Made by a program: the position numbers and the translations under genes. Under the pieces are notes generated by a model that saw only the letters and a list, made by a program, of their open reading frames with translations, had not been told where the DNA came from and ran no database searches. DNA of 64,000 bases from Dyadobacter subterraneus (GTDB lineage: Bacteria > Bacteroidota > Bacteroidia > Cytophagales > Spirosomataceae). The stretch covers positions 1,550,001 to 1,614,000 of the forward strand of contig NZ_JACYGY010000001.1 in assembly GCF_015221875.1 (NCBI RefSeq), in the 5' to 3' direction. Positions 35,862 through 44,228 of the stretch are shown here, piece after piece; the first letter of the stretch is position 1, and the number at the start of each line of letters is the position of its first letter.

Positions 35862-37574
35862 TTACAAGGTGGAGGTTGGCGCTTTTTCAGGAGATTTCTG
35901 CGGCCAGATTTTCTCTATGACAAAGGCAAAACCGATCACAAGTACGCATCCAATCAAATTTAGCCACAAAAATGCGGTAAGATCTTTCCAATAACTAAGT
36001 ACTACAAAAATTTCCCCCAGCACAGATGCGTAAAAAACGGCACGGCCACCTATGCTTTTAAAGTAAAAGGCAACAAGGAATATTCCTAAAATTACTCCGT
36101 AAAACAATGAACCTAAAACGTTGACAGCTTCAATCATACTGCCAAGCCGGCTTGCATATTGGGCAACAACAATGCAAAAAATCCCCCAGAAAAAAGTAGC
36201 CCAGCGGGAAGCTTTTACATAATCTATGTTTTCATTGTCCTTATGATACATCCGTTTGTAAATATCCATAACCGTGCAGGAAGCCAGTGAATTATAAGCC
36301 GCAGCAACCGAACCCATCGAGGCCAAAAGAATGACTGCAATCAAAAGTCCCAGCATCCCGACCGGCAGATAATCAATCACAAAACGAAGAAAAATATAAT
36401 TGACATCATTCACTTCTCCACCGTTGGCTTTGGATAAAAGTGTTTGTGCTTTGCCTCGTACCTCCTTGACTTTGTTTTCATCGGCTGCTAAAACGGTACG
36501 TGCTTTGTCAACCGCCGATTCATCTTTCTTATTAAGTGCATCGGTGAGCGCAATGACATGCGGTCTTTTTTCTTTTTGAATTAAAGTATGCTGATCTTCC
36601 AGTACTTTAAAATCCCGGGCAAATTCGGTTTTCCGGATCTTATCAACTTCCACCTGATTAAAAAACAGAGGCGGATTTGTAAACTGATAAAATGCAAAAA
36701 CCAGCACTCCCACAAGAAGGATCAAAAACTGCATGGGAATTTTTAAAAGTCCGTTCATCGCCAGACCAAGTTTGCTTTGACCCTGCGAGCTTCCGGTAAG
36801 ATATCTTCCAACCTGCGATTGATCGGTTCCAAAATAGGAAAGCTGCAAAAAGAAACCGCCAATTAATCCCGACCAAACGTTATATCGGTTATTCAAATCA
36901 AAACTAAAATCGATCAGGTTGGTTTTTCCCATTTTTCCTGCCACATGCAGCGCGTCCGAGAAGGAAACATTATCCGGTAAAAGTTTGACAACCATAAAAC
37001 CGGCAATGACCATACCGACTGTTACGATACCCATTTGCTGTAAATGTGTGTGGGAAACGGCCTGTGCGCCACCTGAAACGGTGTAAAGCATAACAATTCC
37101 ACCAGATATTATGTTTGTCAGCGTAATATCCCAGCCTAAAATAGAAGACAGAATCAACGACGGCGCATAAATGGAAAGTCCGGTTGAAAGTCCCCTTTGT
37201 AAAAGGAAAAGAAAAGATGTTAAAGTACGTGTTCTCAGATCGAAACGGCCTTCAAGAAACTCGTAGGCCGTAAATATTTTCAGTTTTCCAAATTTGGGAA
37301 CAAACGTAATGCAGAGCACAACCATCGCCAGCGGCAGACCGAAATAAAACTGCACAAACCGCATCCCATCCGTATAGGCCTGCCCGGGGGCAGAAAGAAA
37401 TGTAATAGCACTGGCCTGTGTAGCCATCAGTGACAAGGTTACATGATACCACGGAAGTGATTGATCAGCAAGAAGATAAGAATCAATACTATTATTTTCA
37501 CGGCTTTTGTAAATACCGTAGGCAACAATAAACGTAAGTGTTAAAGAAAGTACAATCCAGTCAAGGTAGCTCAT
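35862..37574 (-). CDS. sodium:solute symporter (SSS family)
   Basis: A 570-residue transporter with about 13 membrane helices. It opens MSYLDWIVLSLTLTFIVAYG, with the early SSS motif SLMATQASAITFLSAPGQAY and the sodium-site region GGFFLQLSYFGTDQSQVGRY. An unusual roughly 110-residue charged, helical insertion (about 315-415; KRPHVIALTDALNKKDESAV region) lies between membrane helices. Substrate is unknown; relatives carry sugars, sialic acid or amino acids. The ATG at 37574 overlaps the stop of a 47-residue membrane-protein gene by ATGA, so the two are translationally coupled. Sequence upstream of that ATG in this frame belongs to the small gene. Confidence 0.9.
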   Translation of the reverse strand: MSYLDWIVLSLTLTFIVAYGIYKSRENNSIDSYLLADQSLPWYHVTLSLMATQASAITFLSAPGQAYTDGMRFVQFYFGLPLAMVVLCITFVPKFGKLKIFTAYEFLEGRFDLRTRTLTSFLFLLQRGLSTGLSIYAPSLILSSILGWDITLTNIISGGIVMLYTVSGGAQAVSHTHLQQMGIVTVGMVIAGFMVVKLLPDNVSFSDALHVAGKMGKTNLIDFSFDLNNRYNVWSGLIGGFFLQLSYFGTDQSQVGRYLTGSSQGQSKLGLAMNGLLKIPMQFLILLVGVLVFAFYQFTNPPLFFNQVEVDKIRKTEFARDFKVLEDQHTLIQKEKRPHVIALTDALNKKDESAVDKARTVLAADENKVKEVRGKAQTLLSKANGGEVNDVNYIFLRFVIDYLPVGMLGLLIAVILLASMGSVAAAYNSLASCTVMDIYKRMYHKDNENIDYVKASRWATFFWGIFCIVVAQYASRLGSMIEAVNVLGSLFYGVILGIFLVAFYFKSIGGRAVFYASVLGEIFVVLSYWKDLTAFLWLNLIGCVLVIGFAFVIEKIWPQKSPEKAPTSTL

Positions 37575-37714
37575 TCGAAGTGGGTCATAAACAGATAAAA
37601 GAGAGCAATTAAAACTACTAATGTTGCAATCAGCAGCTTGTAGAGCTGTGGCCACGAACTTACGAATGGCGGTAGTCCATCGCGGTCCTGGTCGGTGCTT
37701 ACTTTTTTATCCAT
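37571..37714 (-). CDS. small single-pass membrane protein coupled to the symporter (47 residues)
   Basis: The frame begins MDKKVSTDQDRDGLPPFVSS, continues WPQLYKLLIATLVVLIALFY and ends LFMTHFE. A hydrophilic N-terminus and one transmembrane helix (about 24-43) are clear. Its TGA overlaps the symporter ATG (ATGA), the usual sign of a coupled partner, and a TATTTTTG -7 box lies 45 bases upstream of its ATG. It is probably an auxiliary subunit of the symporter, comparable in idea to the small partners of other sodium symporters, though I recognise no named family. Confidence 0.75.
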   Translation of the reverse strand: MDKKVSTDQDRDGLPPFVSSWPQLYKLLIATLVVLIALFYLFMTHFE

Positions 37715-37758
37715 TATAAAGGTTCAGGGTTTTATTTACAGCAGTATTTACTGTTTTG

Positions 37759-37766
37759 CAAAAATA
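37759..37766 (-). promoter_or_regulatory. putative -7 box for the symporter operon
   Basis: Minus-strand TATTTTTG matches TAnnTTTG, 45 bases before the ATG of the small membrane protein. The -33 TTTG is absent at 19 bases. Confidence 0.35.
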
Positions 37767-38134
37767 GAACGGTTTTTGGTTTGTTTTAGCATATAAATCC
37801 CGTCGGCCGGGTTCATTTGCATTTGTTAACAACTTGTAAGAATAATGCTGAAAGCAGATGGTCGCGCATTACACTTCGCTATTTCAATAAATATTTTGAT
37901 TGTAGAAAAGGTTGGGCATTAAAAACTGAATCGTTGTTTTTCCTGGTCATCTGTACTTTTTTCGCCTCAAATGCTCTAAAAACATTGTTTAACGCGCTCA
38001 TGAAGGTCTTTTTTTTACTGATGGAAAAGATGTCAAGTGAAGCTTCTTGATATATTAACAGTTTTACCCTGCTTGTTTCAATTGGTTACCTGGGTATAGT
38101 TGTTGCGTCTTAATGGCAAATCAAACAACTAAAA
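37767..38134. other. non-coding stretch between divergent genes
   Basis: Beyond the symporter -7 box I see no supported gene, hairpin or repeat. A 77-codon frame at 37817-38050 has no ATG-type coding character. The region should hold the promoter of the coiled-coil outer-membrane protein gene, but no full consensus is visible. Confidence 0.5.
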
Positions 38135-39640
38135 ATGAAAAATTTATCGATTATCATTATTACAATATTTAGTTTGTCCATCAATACCTACGCACAGGAA
38201 GTAAACAAGGATTCGCTTCAATCCTTGAAGGACGAAAAGAAAAACATTGAAATCAGCAAAAGTATCAATGATCGGAAAACGGATTTGGCAAAAAGCCAAA
38301 ATGACCTGATTCAGAAAACACAGGAAGTTGAAAAAACGGCGGCTGATGCTCAGAAAGCGGCGGATGAAAATAAAGCACTGGCAGCACGATTGGGAAAAGA
38401 TCCGCAAAATAAAAAACTGGCAAGTGATGCGAGCAAGGCGGCACGCCGGGCTGAAAGAAGCGCAAAAAAAGCAAGAAACGCAGCTGATGATCAACAAAAA
38501 CTGACCAAAGATATTGCTTCACTTCAAAGTAAAATTGCAGAAGATGAAGCAAAACTTGGAGTGCAAACTTCTGTTGCAACGACAAGCATCCAACCTGCGA
38601 CTACTCAGCGCATCGACCCACAACCTGTTGCAAATGGCGCCTTACAATCACCAGTACCTTCTAACCAGCAGGTAATGGGAAATTCAGGAATGCCCTCGCC
38701 TCAGGTTATCACACAAAATATTAATATCGATTCGCTTCGGACGGCACAGAATGCGCAGGGAATTGCTCAGAAAGTAGTTGAGGCGACTTATAAAAATTAC
38801 CCGCAGCAGAACGGCCAGCCGTCGATCATTATTAACAACATTATCATTCCTTCGGATTACGAGCGTCCAAAAGCAGCAGTAAATGGTCCGCGTCCTGAAA
38901 TGGCACAAATGAGTGCGCAGGAAAGAGACGAATATGAAGACTATAAAGCATGGAAAAAACAAAGAAATGCAGATAATCTCAATAGGGCTGACCAGCGTCG
39001 TTACACTGAAAATCGCGAAGAGAATTTTAAAAATGAGACTCAGCAATTACCTTCTCAAAATAACAAATTGACTTTCAAAGAACGTTTTGGAAAAAGAACG
39101 CCAAGAAATTCTGGCTTATGGGTAATACCGGTTGTCGGCGTTCACGCATCGAGTTTCAAGGCTGATTTCAGTGATGGAAAAGCAGATGGACGTATCGGTT
39201 GGAATGCTGGTCTTGATTTCAGGATTCATGAAAAAAGATTTTTTATCCAGCCGGGAGTACATTATTTCAGCTCATCGATGCGCATCAGTTCGGAGGATAG
39301 CTTATCCAATGCTCCTTTGCTTTCCGGACCAAGAATTCAATCACTGAAAGTTCCTTTGCTGCTTGGACTTTATTTAACTAAGGCCAATAAAGGATTCTTT
39401 AAAATGAATGTTAAAGCCGGGGCGACAGGAACTTATGTACTTGCCGTTGACAAGAGCGATCAAAGACAATTTGACAGAGATAACATCGAAGATTTTTCTT
39501 ATGGTTTAAATGCAGGTATAGGACTGGAATTCGGTCTGATCACTTTGGATATTTCACATGAGTGGGGGATGAGCACTTTGTTCAAAGACAGCAACAATAA
39601 AAATAATGTGCTTCGCGCTACGATTGGTTTGAAGCTTTAA
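38135..39640 (+). CDS. outer-membrane beta-barrel protein with long N-terminal coiled coil
   Basis: A 501-residue exported protein. The signal peptide ends INTYAQ at residue 21. Residues about 28-150 are alanine/lysine/glutamate-rich with heptad character (QKTQEVEKTAADAQKAADEN, AARRAERSAKKARNAADDQQ), which predicts a coiled coil in the periplasm. A proline/glutamine-rich linker follows (about 150-320). The C-terminal 180 residues (SGLWVIPVVGVHASSFKADF to the final LRATIGLKL) look like an 8-strand PorT-type outer-membrane barrel. It may tether the outer membrane to peptidoglycan, although no OmpA-type binding domain is present. It ends at a strong bidirectional terminator. Confidence 0.78.
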   Translation: MKNLSIIIITIFSLSINTYAQEVNKDSLQSLKDEKKNIEISKSINDRKTDLAKSQNDLIQKTQEVEKTAADAQKAADENKALAARLGKDPQNKKLASDASKAARRAERSAKKARNAADDQQKLTKDIASLQSKIAEDEAKLGVQTSVATTSIQPATTQRIDPQPVANGALQSPVPSNQQVMGNSGMPSPQVITQNINIDSLRTAQNAQGIAQKVVEATYKNYPQQNGQPSIIINNIIIPSDYERPKAAVNGPRPEMAQMSAQERDEYEDYKAWKKQRNADNLNRADQRRYTENREENFKNETQQLPSQNNKLTFKERFGKRTPRNSGLWVIPVVGVHASSFKADFSDGKADGRIGWNAGLDFRIHEKRFFIQPGVHYFSSSMRISSEDSLSNAPLLSGPRIQSLKVPLLLGLYLTKANKGFFKMNVKAGATGTYVLAVDKSDQRQFDRDNIEDFSYGLNAGIGLEFGLITLDISHEWGMSTLFKDSNNKNNVLRATIGLKL

Positions 39641-39656
39641 TCTAAATCAAAACAAT

Positions 39657-39706
39657 AAAAAATGCCTGAATTAAGATCATTATCGATTATTATTCAGGCA
39701 TTTTTT
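39657..39706. terminator. bidirectional rho-independent terminator
   Basis: A perfect 15-bp repeat AAAAAATGCCTGAAT / ATTCAGGCATTTTTT with a 20-base loop lies between convergent genes, 17 bases from each stop codon. It gives a T-run on both strands. Confidence 0.85.
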
Positions 39707-39723
39707 ATTGATAACAGATCCAG

Positions 39724-40497
39724 TTATATAATAAATGCCTTTCCCTTATTTTTATAACTCTGAGCTCCGCAGCTGATAAAAATTACAACGGAAGCAGCGA
39801 TAGCGGTATAAGCAACGGTTTTGTTAACCTCCCAATTTGCAACCGCCACTGCTATAAGCGCCCAGACTCCAACAGATGCCGATTCGCGAAGATTTCTGTT
39901 CCAGGTTACAAATAAATTGATGAGCATCGCCGCCAAAATCATAGTGATCGTCCAGTTTTCTGCGGAAATTCCAAATCCATCCCATTGAATTTTGGTAAGA
40001 TAGGCAGCAACATTAGCTATAATGGCAACGGTAATCCAGCCAAAATAGATCGCAAATGGCCACCATTCGAGAGCTACCCGTTTGAAAGTAATCAGGTCAA
40101 ATTCCATTCGCGTGCGGATGATGATGCTGCAAAGTGATAATAAAAGAACGGTCATGATGATTACGGACGCCCCTGTGTAATCATAAAGCCACGCCAGAAT
40201 CCACAGACAATTTGCGATACAGGAAATCACAAACATCCATCCGATTTTTTCAACCACGGCAGGAGTTTCTTTATTATTAAAAAGCCCCTGACTCTGGTAA
40301 ATCGCAAAAGCAATCAAGCCAATATAAATCAATCCCCAGATCGAAAATGCATAACCGGCCGGTGTAAATAAATTCTGGTATTTAGCCGAAACGGTGGCCA
40401 TTGTACTTTGATTGAAAACGCCTGTATTTGACAGGTAATTCATAATTATTGTAACAACAAGCGCGATAATATTGGATAGTTGCAGGGTCTTTTTCAT
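39724..40497 (-). CDS. TspO/MBR-like (tryptophan-rich sensory protein family) membrane protein
   Basis: A 257-residue integral membrane protein with about eight hydrophobic helices, longer than the 5-helix bacterial TspO. The segment LFTPAGYAFSIWGLIYIGLI resembles the P-x-G-x-x-F-x-x-W-x-x-I signature of the TspO superfamily, and tryptophans recur (LEWWPFAIYFGWI, CLWILAWLYDY). Family members bind porphyrins or are of unknown role. The extended form with extra C-terminal helices is common in Bacteroidota and Firmicutes. It is divergent from the ECF sigma gene, 339 bases away. Confidence 0.75.
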   Translation of the reverse strand: MKKTLQLSNIIALVVTIIMNYLSNTGVFNQSTMATVSAKYQNLFTPAGYAFSIWGLIYIGLIAFAIYQSQGLFNNKETPAVVEKIGWMFVISCIANCLWILAWLYDYTGASVIIMTVLLLSLCSIIIRTRMEFDLITFKRVALEWWPFAIYFGWITVAIIANVAAYLTKIQWDGFGISAENWTITMILAAMLINLFVTWNRNLRESASVGVWALIAVAVANWEVNKTVAYTAIAASVVIFISCGAQSYKNKGKAFII

Positions 40498-40836
40498 ATC
40501 TGGTTTTTGAAATTAAATGCGGGAAAAGGTGCCTGGTAAACAATTTTGTAATGCTACGCATAAATAAATGATATGCCAAAAACGGATACATTCTCCATAT
40601 TAAAATTGTACCGTGCCCCTTTTTTACAATAAAATTGATCAGGAATTCGGGGGTGAAAAATGGCTCTTTATCCGGTTTTTCTTTCTCTTGGTCTGAGCGG
40701 TTTTCTTTTAATGGCGCTAATGATTCCCTTTGTAGCATAGAAATACCAGACTTAATGCTCCTGTAAATTATAAACTCTTTTATGATTAAATTTTTCCTAA
40801 AACGATACGGTAAGCGTGGTCCTAAATTTGTGAACA
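40498..40836. other. intergenic region upstream of divergent TspO-like and sigma-factor genes
   Basis: No gene is supported here. A 151-codon minus-strand frame crosses it, but it runs into the TspO-like gene and lacks coding character. TAAATTTG at 40823-40830 matches the -7 consensus only 6 bases before the sigma-factor ATG, which would give a leaderless or nearly leaderless transcript. No -33 TTTG is seen at 19 bases. Confidence 0.45.
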
Positions 40837-41493
40837 ATGAATATTATCAATTTTAGAAACAATCATAAAAGCAGCTCAAACAGCGAAGAGCAAAATTTTG
40901 AATCCATCATTGCCGGCTGTCTGGTTCAAAACAATCAGGCGCAGCGGCTTTTATACAAACAGTATTTTGGTTATGCAAAAAGTATTTGTCTGCGTTACAC
41001 ATCCTGTGCAGAAGAAGTGGATGAGGTTTTGAATGAAGGATTTTTGAAGGTTTTTACGCATTTGAAAGAATACGATTCAACCTATCCATTCAAGGTTTGG
41101 ATCAGGACAATCATGATTAATACTGCGATCAGCTATTACCGTAAGCACAAAAAACATAATGAAAACCGCGCTTCATATGAAGACGCCCCGTATCTCGGAT
41201 TTGAAGAAGATATCGTTAGCCAGATCACGGCCGAAGAAATCCTTTTGTTGATTCAGCAGATCAAACCAAAATATAAGAATGTATTTCTTTTGTATGTTGT
41301 CGACGGCTACAACCACAGGGAAATTGCAGATTTGATGGAAATGAATGAGGCCACAGTAAGGTCACATTACGTACGCGCACGTGTGCAGTTGCAGCAATTG
41401 ATCAAAAAAAATTATCCTCATCTTTTCCCGGTTGACTGGTCTGCCCGAATAGCGCAGGATAGATATTCTGAGGTGATTCAGGCAGCTGGCTAA
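40837..41493 (+). CDS. ECF-type RNA polymerase sigma factor
   Basis: A 218-residue sigma-70 family factor with region 2 at about 25-95 (RLLYKQYFGYAKSICLRYTS, then DEVLNEGFLKVFTHLKEYDS and FKVWIRTIMINTAISYYRKH) and region 4 at about 130-190 (IKPKYKNVFLLYVVDGYNHR, EIADLMEMNEATVRSHYVRA). The E-x-DEV-x-N-x-F-x-K-V-F pattern is that of Bacteroidota ECF factors. No anti-sigma gene is adjacent. The next gene downstream, 167 bases away, encodes an Omp85-like barrel, a plausible envelope-stress target. Confidence 0.92.
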   Translation: MNIINFRNNHKSSSNSEEQNFESIIAGCLVQNNQAQRLLYKQYFGYAKSICLRYTSCAEEVDEVLNEGFLKVFTHLKEYDSTYPFKVWIRTIMINTAISYYRKHKKHNENRASYEDAPYLGFEEDIVSQITAEEILLLIQQIKPKYKNVFLLYVVDGYNHREIADLMEMNEATVRSHYVRARVQLQQLIKKNYPHLFPVDWSARIAQDRYSEVIQAAG

Positions 41494-41660
41494 ATACAAT
41501 TATTGTCTTTTGTTCAATGAATTGCAGATTTATAAAAAAAGAAATCTGATTTTTGCAGGTCTTTTTCCCGCACAGATTTTTATGTGATCAACCTCATATA
41601 AAGTAATGGCTTAATTTTTTAGTAAGAATAGAATCTACTCAAACTAAAAATAAAGGCCTC

Positions 41661-42797
41661 TTGAAGCTAAGATATATTTGCTTGTTTTTATTTACCTGTA
41701 TTCCCGTTGAAGAGGTTTTTGCGCAAAAGAAGCCGGGATTTATAAAACGCTTTATACAGAAATCCGTTTCAGATACCACATCGCCCGGAAAATCCAGTTT
41801 CCGGATTTATCCCACGCTGGCATATGCGCCGGAAACCAGTTTCGAATTTGGATTTTCTTCCCTTTTTTTATTTCAGGCCAAACAGGATTCTCTAAACCGT
41901 CTGAGCGAAATTCAGGCTTTTACGTTTGTGACGCTTGAAGCACAATATGGCATCTGGCTCGACAACGCCATTTATGGAGATAAAGACAAATGGTTTATTT
42001 TAGGAAGAACACGTTTTCAGCGGTTCCCGCTTTTGTATTACGGTATAGGGCCTGAGACAAATGGAAAGGAGCCGGCGCTTATTGATGCGAATTATATTTT
42101 GCTAAAACAGCGCGTGTTAAGAAAGATAATTCCAAATCTTTTCCTTGGGCCGGAAGTTGATTATCAGCAATTATACAATACGAAATTTAATCAACCTGAT
42201 GGACATGACGTTTACGAACCACCTTTGGGAAGTCACGGAACCCGAAATCTTGGTTTGGGAGCAGCGCTTGTTTTTGATAACAGGCATAACGTGCTCAATG
42301 TCAGAAAAGGCTTTTTCGGCGAAGTCTCCTTTTTGAAATATAACCAGCGACTTGCCAGCGATTATAATTTTTACGGATTTAATGTCGATGTCCGTTCGTC
42401 TCACAAAACCAATGAACGGAATGTTTTGGCCTGGCAGGTATATGGCAATTTCATGACGGGCGATATTCCTTTTAACCAGCTTGCTTTGATGGGCGGAGAA
42501 ATGATCATGCGCGGATTCTATACCGGCCGTTATCGTGACAAAAATATGCTGGCTTTTCAAACCGAACATCGCTGGCTTCCTTTCAAATTCAGTAAGCGGA
42601 TAGGAGGAACCGTTTTTGCCGCCGCCGCCGTCGTTGCTCCACAGGTTAGTGAATTCAGCTGGAAACACATCCGGCCTTCGGGAGGTGTAGGATTGCGGTA
42701 TTTATTATTTCCCAAGAAGGATATTTTCCTGAGACTTGACGTAGGTTTTACAAAAGAAGGTCCCGGATTTTACCTTTTTACAGGAGAGGCATTTTAG
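41661..42797 (+). CDS. BamA/TamA-family (Omp85, surface-antigen D15) outer-membrane protein, TTG start
   Basis: A 378-residue outer-membrane barrel without POTRA domains. The sequence from about 50 onward follows the D15 bacterial surface-antigen pattern: GIGPETNGKEPALIDANYIL, LVFDNRHNVLNVRKGFFGEV, LALMGGEMIMRGFYTGRYRD (the conserved G-x-x-x-x-RG-F/Y motif) and GGVGLRYLLFPKKDIFLRLD. The start is a TTG at 41661: the frame is closed by a stop at 41604, no ATG lies between, and the following residues form the needed signal peptide (MKLRYICLFLFTC to EEVFAQ). The role of such short Omp85 proteins is unknown. Some are fused to phosphoesterase or patatin domains, which are absent here. Confidence 0.87.
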   Translation: MKLRYICLFLFTCIPVEEVFAQKKPGFIKRFIQKSVSDTTSPGKSSFRIYPTLAYAPETSFEFGFSSLFLFQAKQDSLNRLSEIQAFTFVTLEAQYGIWLDNAIYGDKDKWFILGRTRFQRFPLLYYGIGPETNGKEPALIDANYILLKQRVLRKIIPNLFLGPEVDYQQLYNTKFNQPDGHDVYEPPLGSHGTRNLGLGAALVFDNRHNVLNVRKGFFGEVSFLKYNQRLASDYNFYGFNVDVRSSHKTNERNVLAWQVYGNFMTGDIPFNQLALMGGEMIMRGFYTGRYRDKNMLAFQTEHRWLPFKFSKRIGGTVFAAAAVVAPQVSEFSWKHIRPSGGVGLRYLLFPKKDIFLRLDVGFTKEGPGFYLFTGEAF

Positions 42798-42815
42798 CAC
42801 ATAACAAGCAATTGC

Positions 42816-43874
42816 CTAATAGGTTAATTTCCTGATCAGCTCATTTCTTGATTTGTCATCAATTTGCAGTTCATTTTTGATGAATTTGTCCATGCCTCCG
42901 TATTTTTTATCAATTACCTCAAAAGTTGCGTTCAGATAGCGTTCATCCACTTTCATAAAGTTTTCGATCACTTTTGTATTGATATGACGCTTGACCACTT
43001 TTGCCAGTTTCACCTTACCCAGCATTTTTTCGATCTTGTCTTTCCGGTAATAATTGGAAAGAAGATATTCATCCATAATCGTTTTTCTATCCACTTTAAG
43101 AATCGAAAGAATTAGCGCAGTGGTCATGCCTGTTCGATCTTTTCCGGCTGAGCAATGGTATAAAACCGGTTCATCCGAAGCCAGGACCTTTTGCAGAAGT
43201 GTTCGTACAGTCGGCAGATTTTCAGACACGCATCCTGTATAGAGTTCCAGCGTTAGTTCGATTGATTTCTCTTCGGAAATTTCGCCATTTATAACCTTGT
43301 TTTTCAATTGGGCCAGTAAATCGCCATTATCCTTCACCGTTGAAAAATGTACATAATTGACATTTTCCGGAAGCTTATCTTCCTTTCCTTTTATTTCATT
43401 CGCAGTTCGCAAGTCGTAAACTGTCTGAATATGCAGATCATTAAACTTACGGAATTCACTTTTTTTCAATCCGGCCAGATTATCGGAACGGAATATTTTA
43501 CCCCACCGAACCGTTTTTCCTTCCATTGTTTTAATGCCTCCAATATCTCTGAAATTGATCACATTTTTAAAATCAATGTGCCGGTTGGAAACGGTAATCG
43601 TATCACTTTTGGAAATTAAATTGAAATAAGGCCTTGTCTTATAGTCCTTCAGCAAAACCGGATCGTCCGTCTTATTCCACTTAAAAAGGTTAGGCGTATT
43701 TTGAAGATTAATTTCTGAGACTGTGCTTTTATTAAAATGAAGCGTGTAATTGTTTCGGTAATTTTCAAGGTAATTCTCCTCTTTAAGCGATTTTTCAGAG
43801 TAGGACTTTGGCAGCTTTACACTGCAAGAGGAAAACAGCAGTGAAAAATAAAATAAAAGAAACAGATTCTTCAT
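42816..43874 (-). CDS. lipoprotein tyrosine/serine phosphatase (Y_phosphatase3 type)
   Basis: A 352-residue protein with a lipoprotein signal (FYFSLLFSSC, acceptor cysteine at about 17). About residues 100-350 match the tyrosine-phosphatase-like Y_phosphatase3 family: NFRDIGGIKTMEGKTVRWGK, IFRSDNLAGL, VYDLRTANEI, and the P-loop YHCSAGKDRTG with catalytic C241 and R247. The general-acid aspartate is not certain. The first 80 residues are family-external. Envelope anchoring is notable for a phosphatase; possible substrates are envelope phospho-proteins or phosphoinositide-like or sugar phosphates. It converges on the Omp85 gene with an 18-base gap. Confidence 0.88.
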   Translation of the reverse strand: MKNLFLLFYFSLLFSSCSVKLPKSYSEKSLKEENYLENYRNNYTLHFNKSTVSEINLQNTPNLFKWNKTDDPVLLKDYKTRPYFNLISKSDTITVSNRHIDFKNVINFRDIGGIKTMEGKTVRWGKIFRSDNLAGLKKSEFRKFNDLHIQTVYDLRTANEIKGKEDKLPENVNYVHFSTVKDNGDLLAQLKNKVINGEISEEKSIELTLELYTGCVSENLPTVRTLLQKVLASDEPVLYHCSAGKDRTGMTTALILSILKVDRKTIMDEYLLSNYYRKDKIEKMLGKVKLAKVVKRHINTKVIENFMKVDERYLNATFEVIDKKYGGMDKFIKNELQIDDKSRNELIRKLTY

Positions 43875-44228
43875 CCTGGAATTAGCGGTTGATTATAAAG
43901 GAAGCTTTTTTTACCCGAAATAATTCCCTGATACGAACTATGTCATCGCCGGGTACAAACGTTTCTTTTTGTTCCGTGAAATTCTGTGCTTATAAATTAT
44001 TTGTCGTCTGCCCGGAATTTAGGATTATTAATTGGATTATAGGAACATAATCTATATCAAATTCTGAGTTATGATTCATTTTTGAAATTAAATTCTGTTA
44101 TTTATAAAATGTGATATTCGGAGTTAAGAGAATCCATATTCTTTGGCTGCCCTGAAAAACCGAATCATTCTTATGCCGGAATGGCGGGGCAATAACATTA
44201 TAGGAACACTTCAATAATTTTATCTAAA
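43875..44228. other. AT-rich intergenic region between divergent genes
   Basis: No gene or RNA is recognised in these 354 bases. Several AT-rich stretches (for example around 44090-44115) could hold promoters for the phosphatase and the amidohydrolase operon. I see no complete TTTG-N19-TAnnTTTG match. Confidence 0.5.

Noticed and set aside
37817..38050. 77-codon plus-strand frame between the symporter operon and the coiled-coil gene
   Set aside because: No recognised domain, irregular composition with scattered rare residues, no promoter and a non-ATG-like setting. It reads as open non-coding sequence.
40382..40837. 151-codon minus-strand frame spanning the gap before the sigma-factor gene
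   Set aside because: It runs into the start of the TspO-like gene in another frame, has a low-complexity basic composition, and no domain. Treated as chance.
41542..41579. AAATCTG / CAGATTT repeat after the sigma-factor gene as a terminator
   Set aside because: Only 7 AT-rich base pairs around a 24-base loop; too weak to call.
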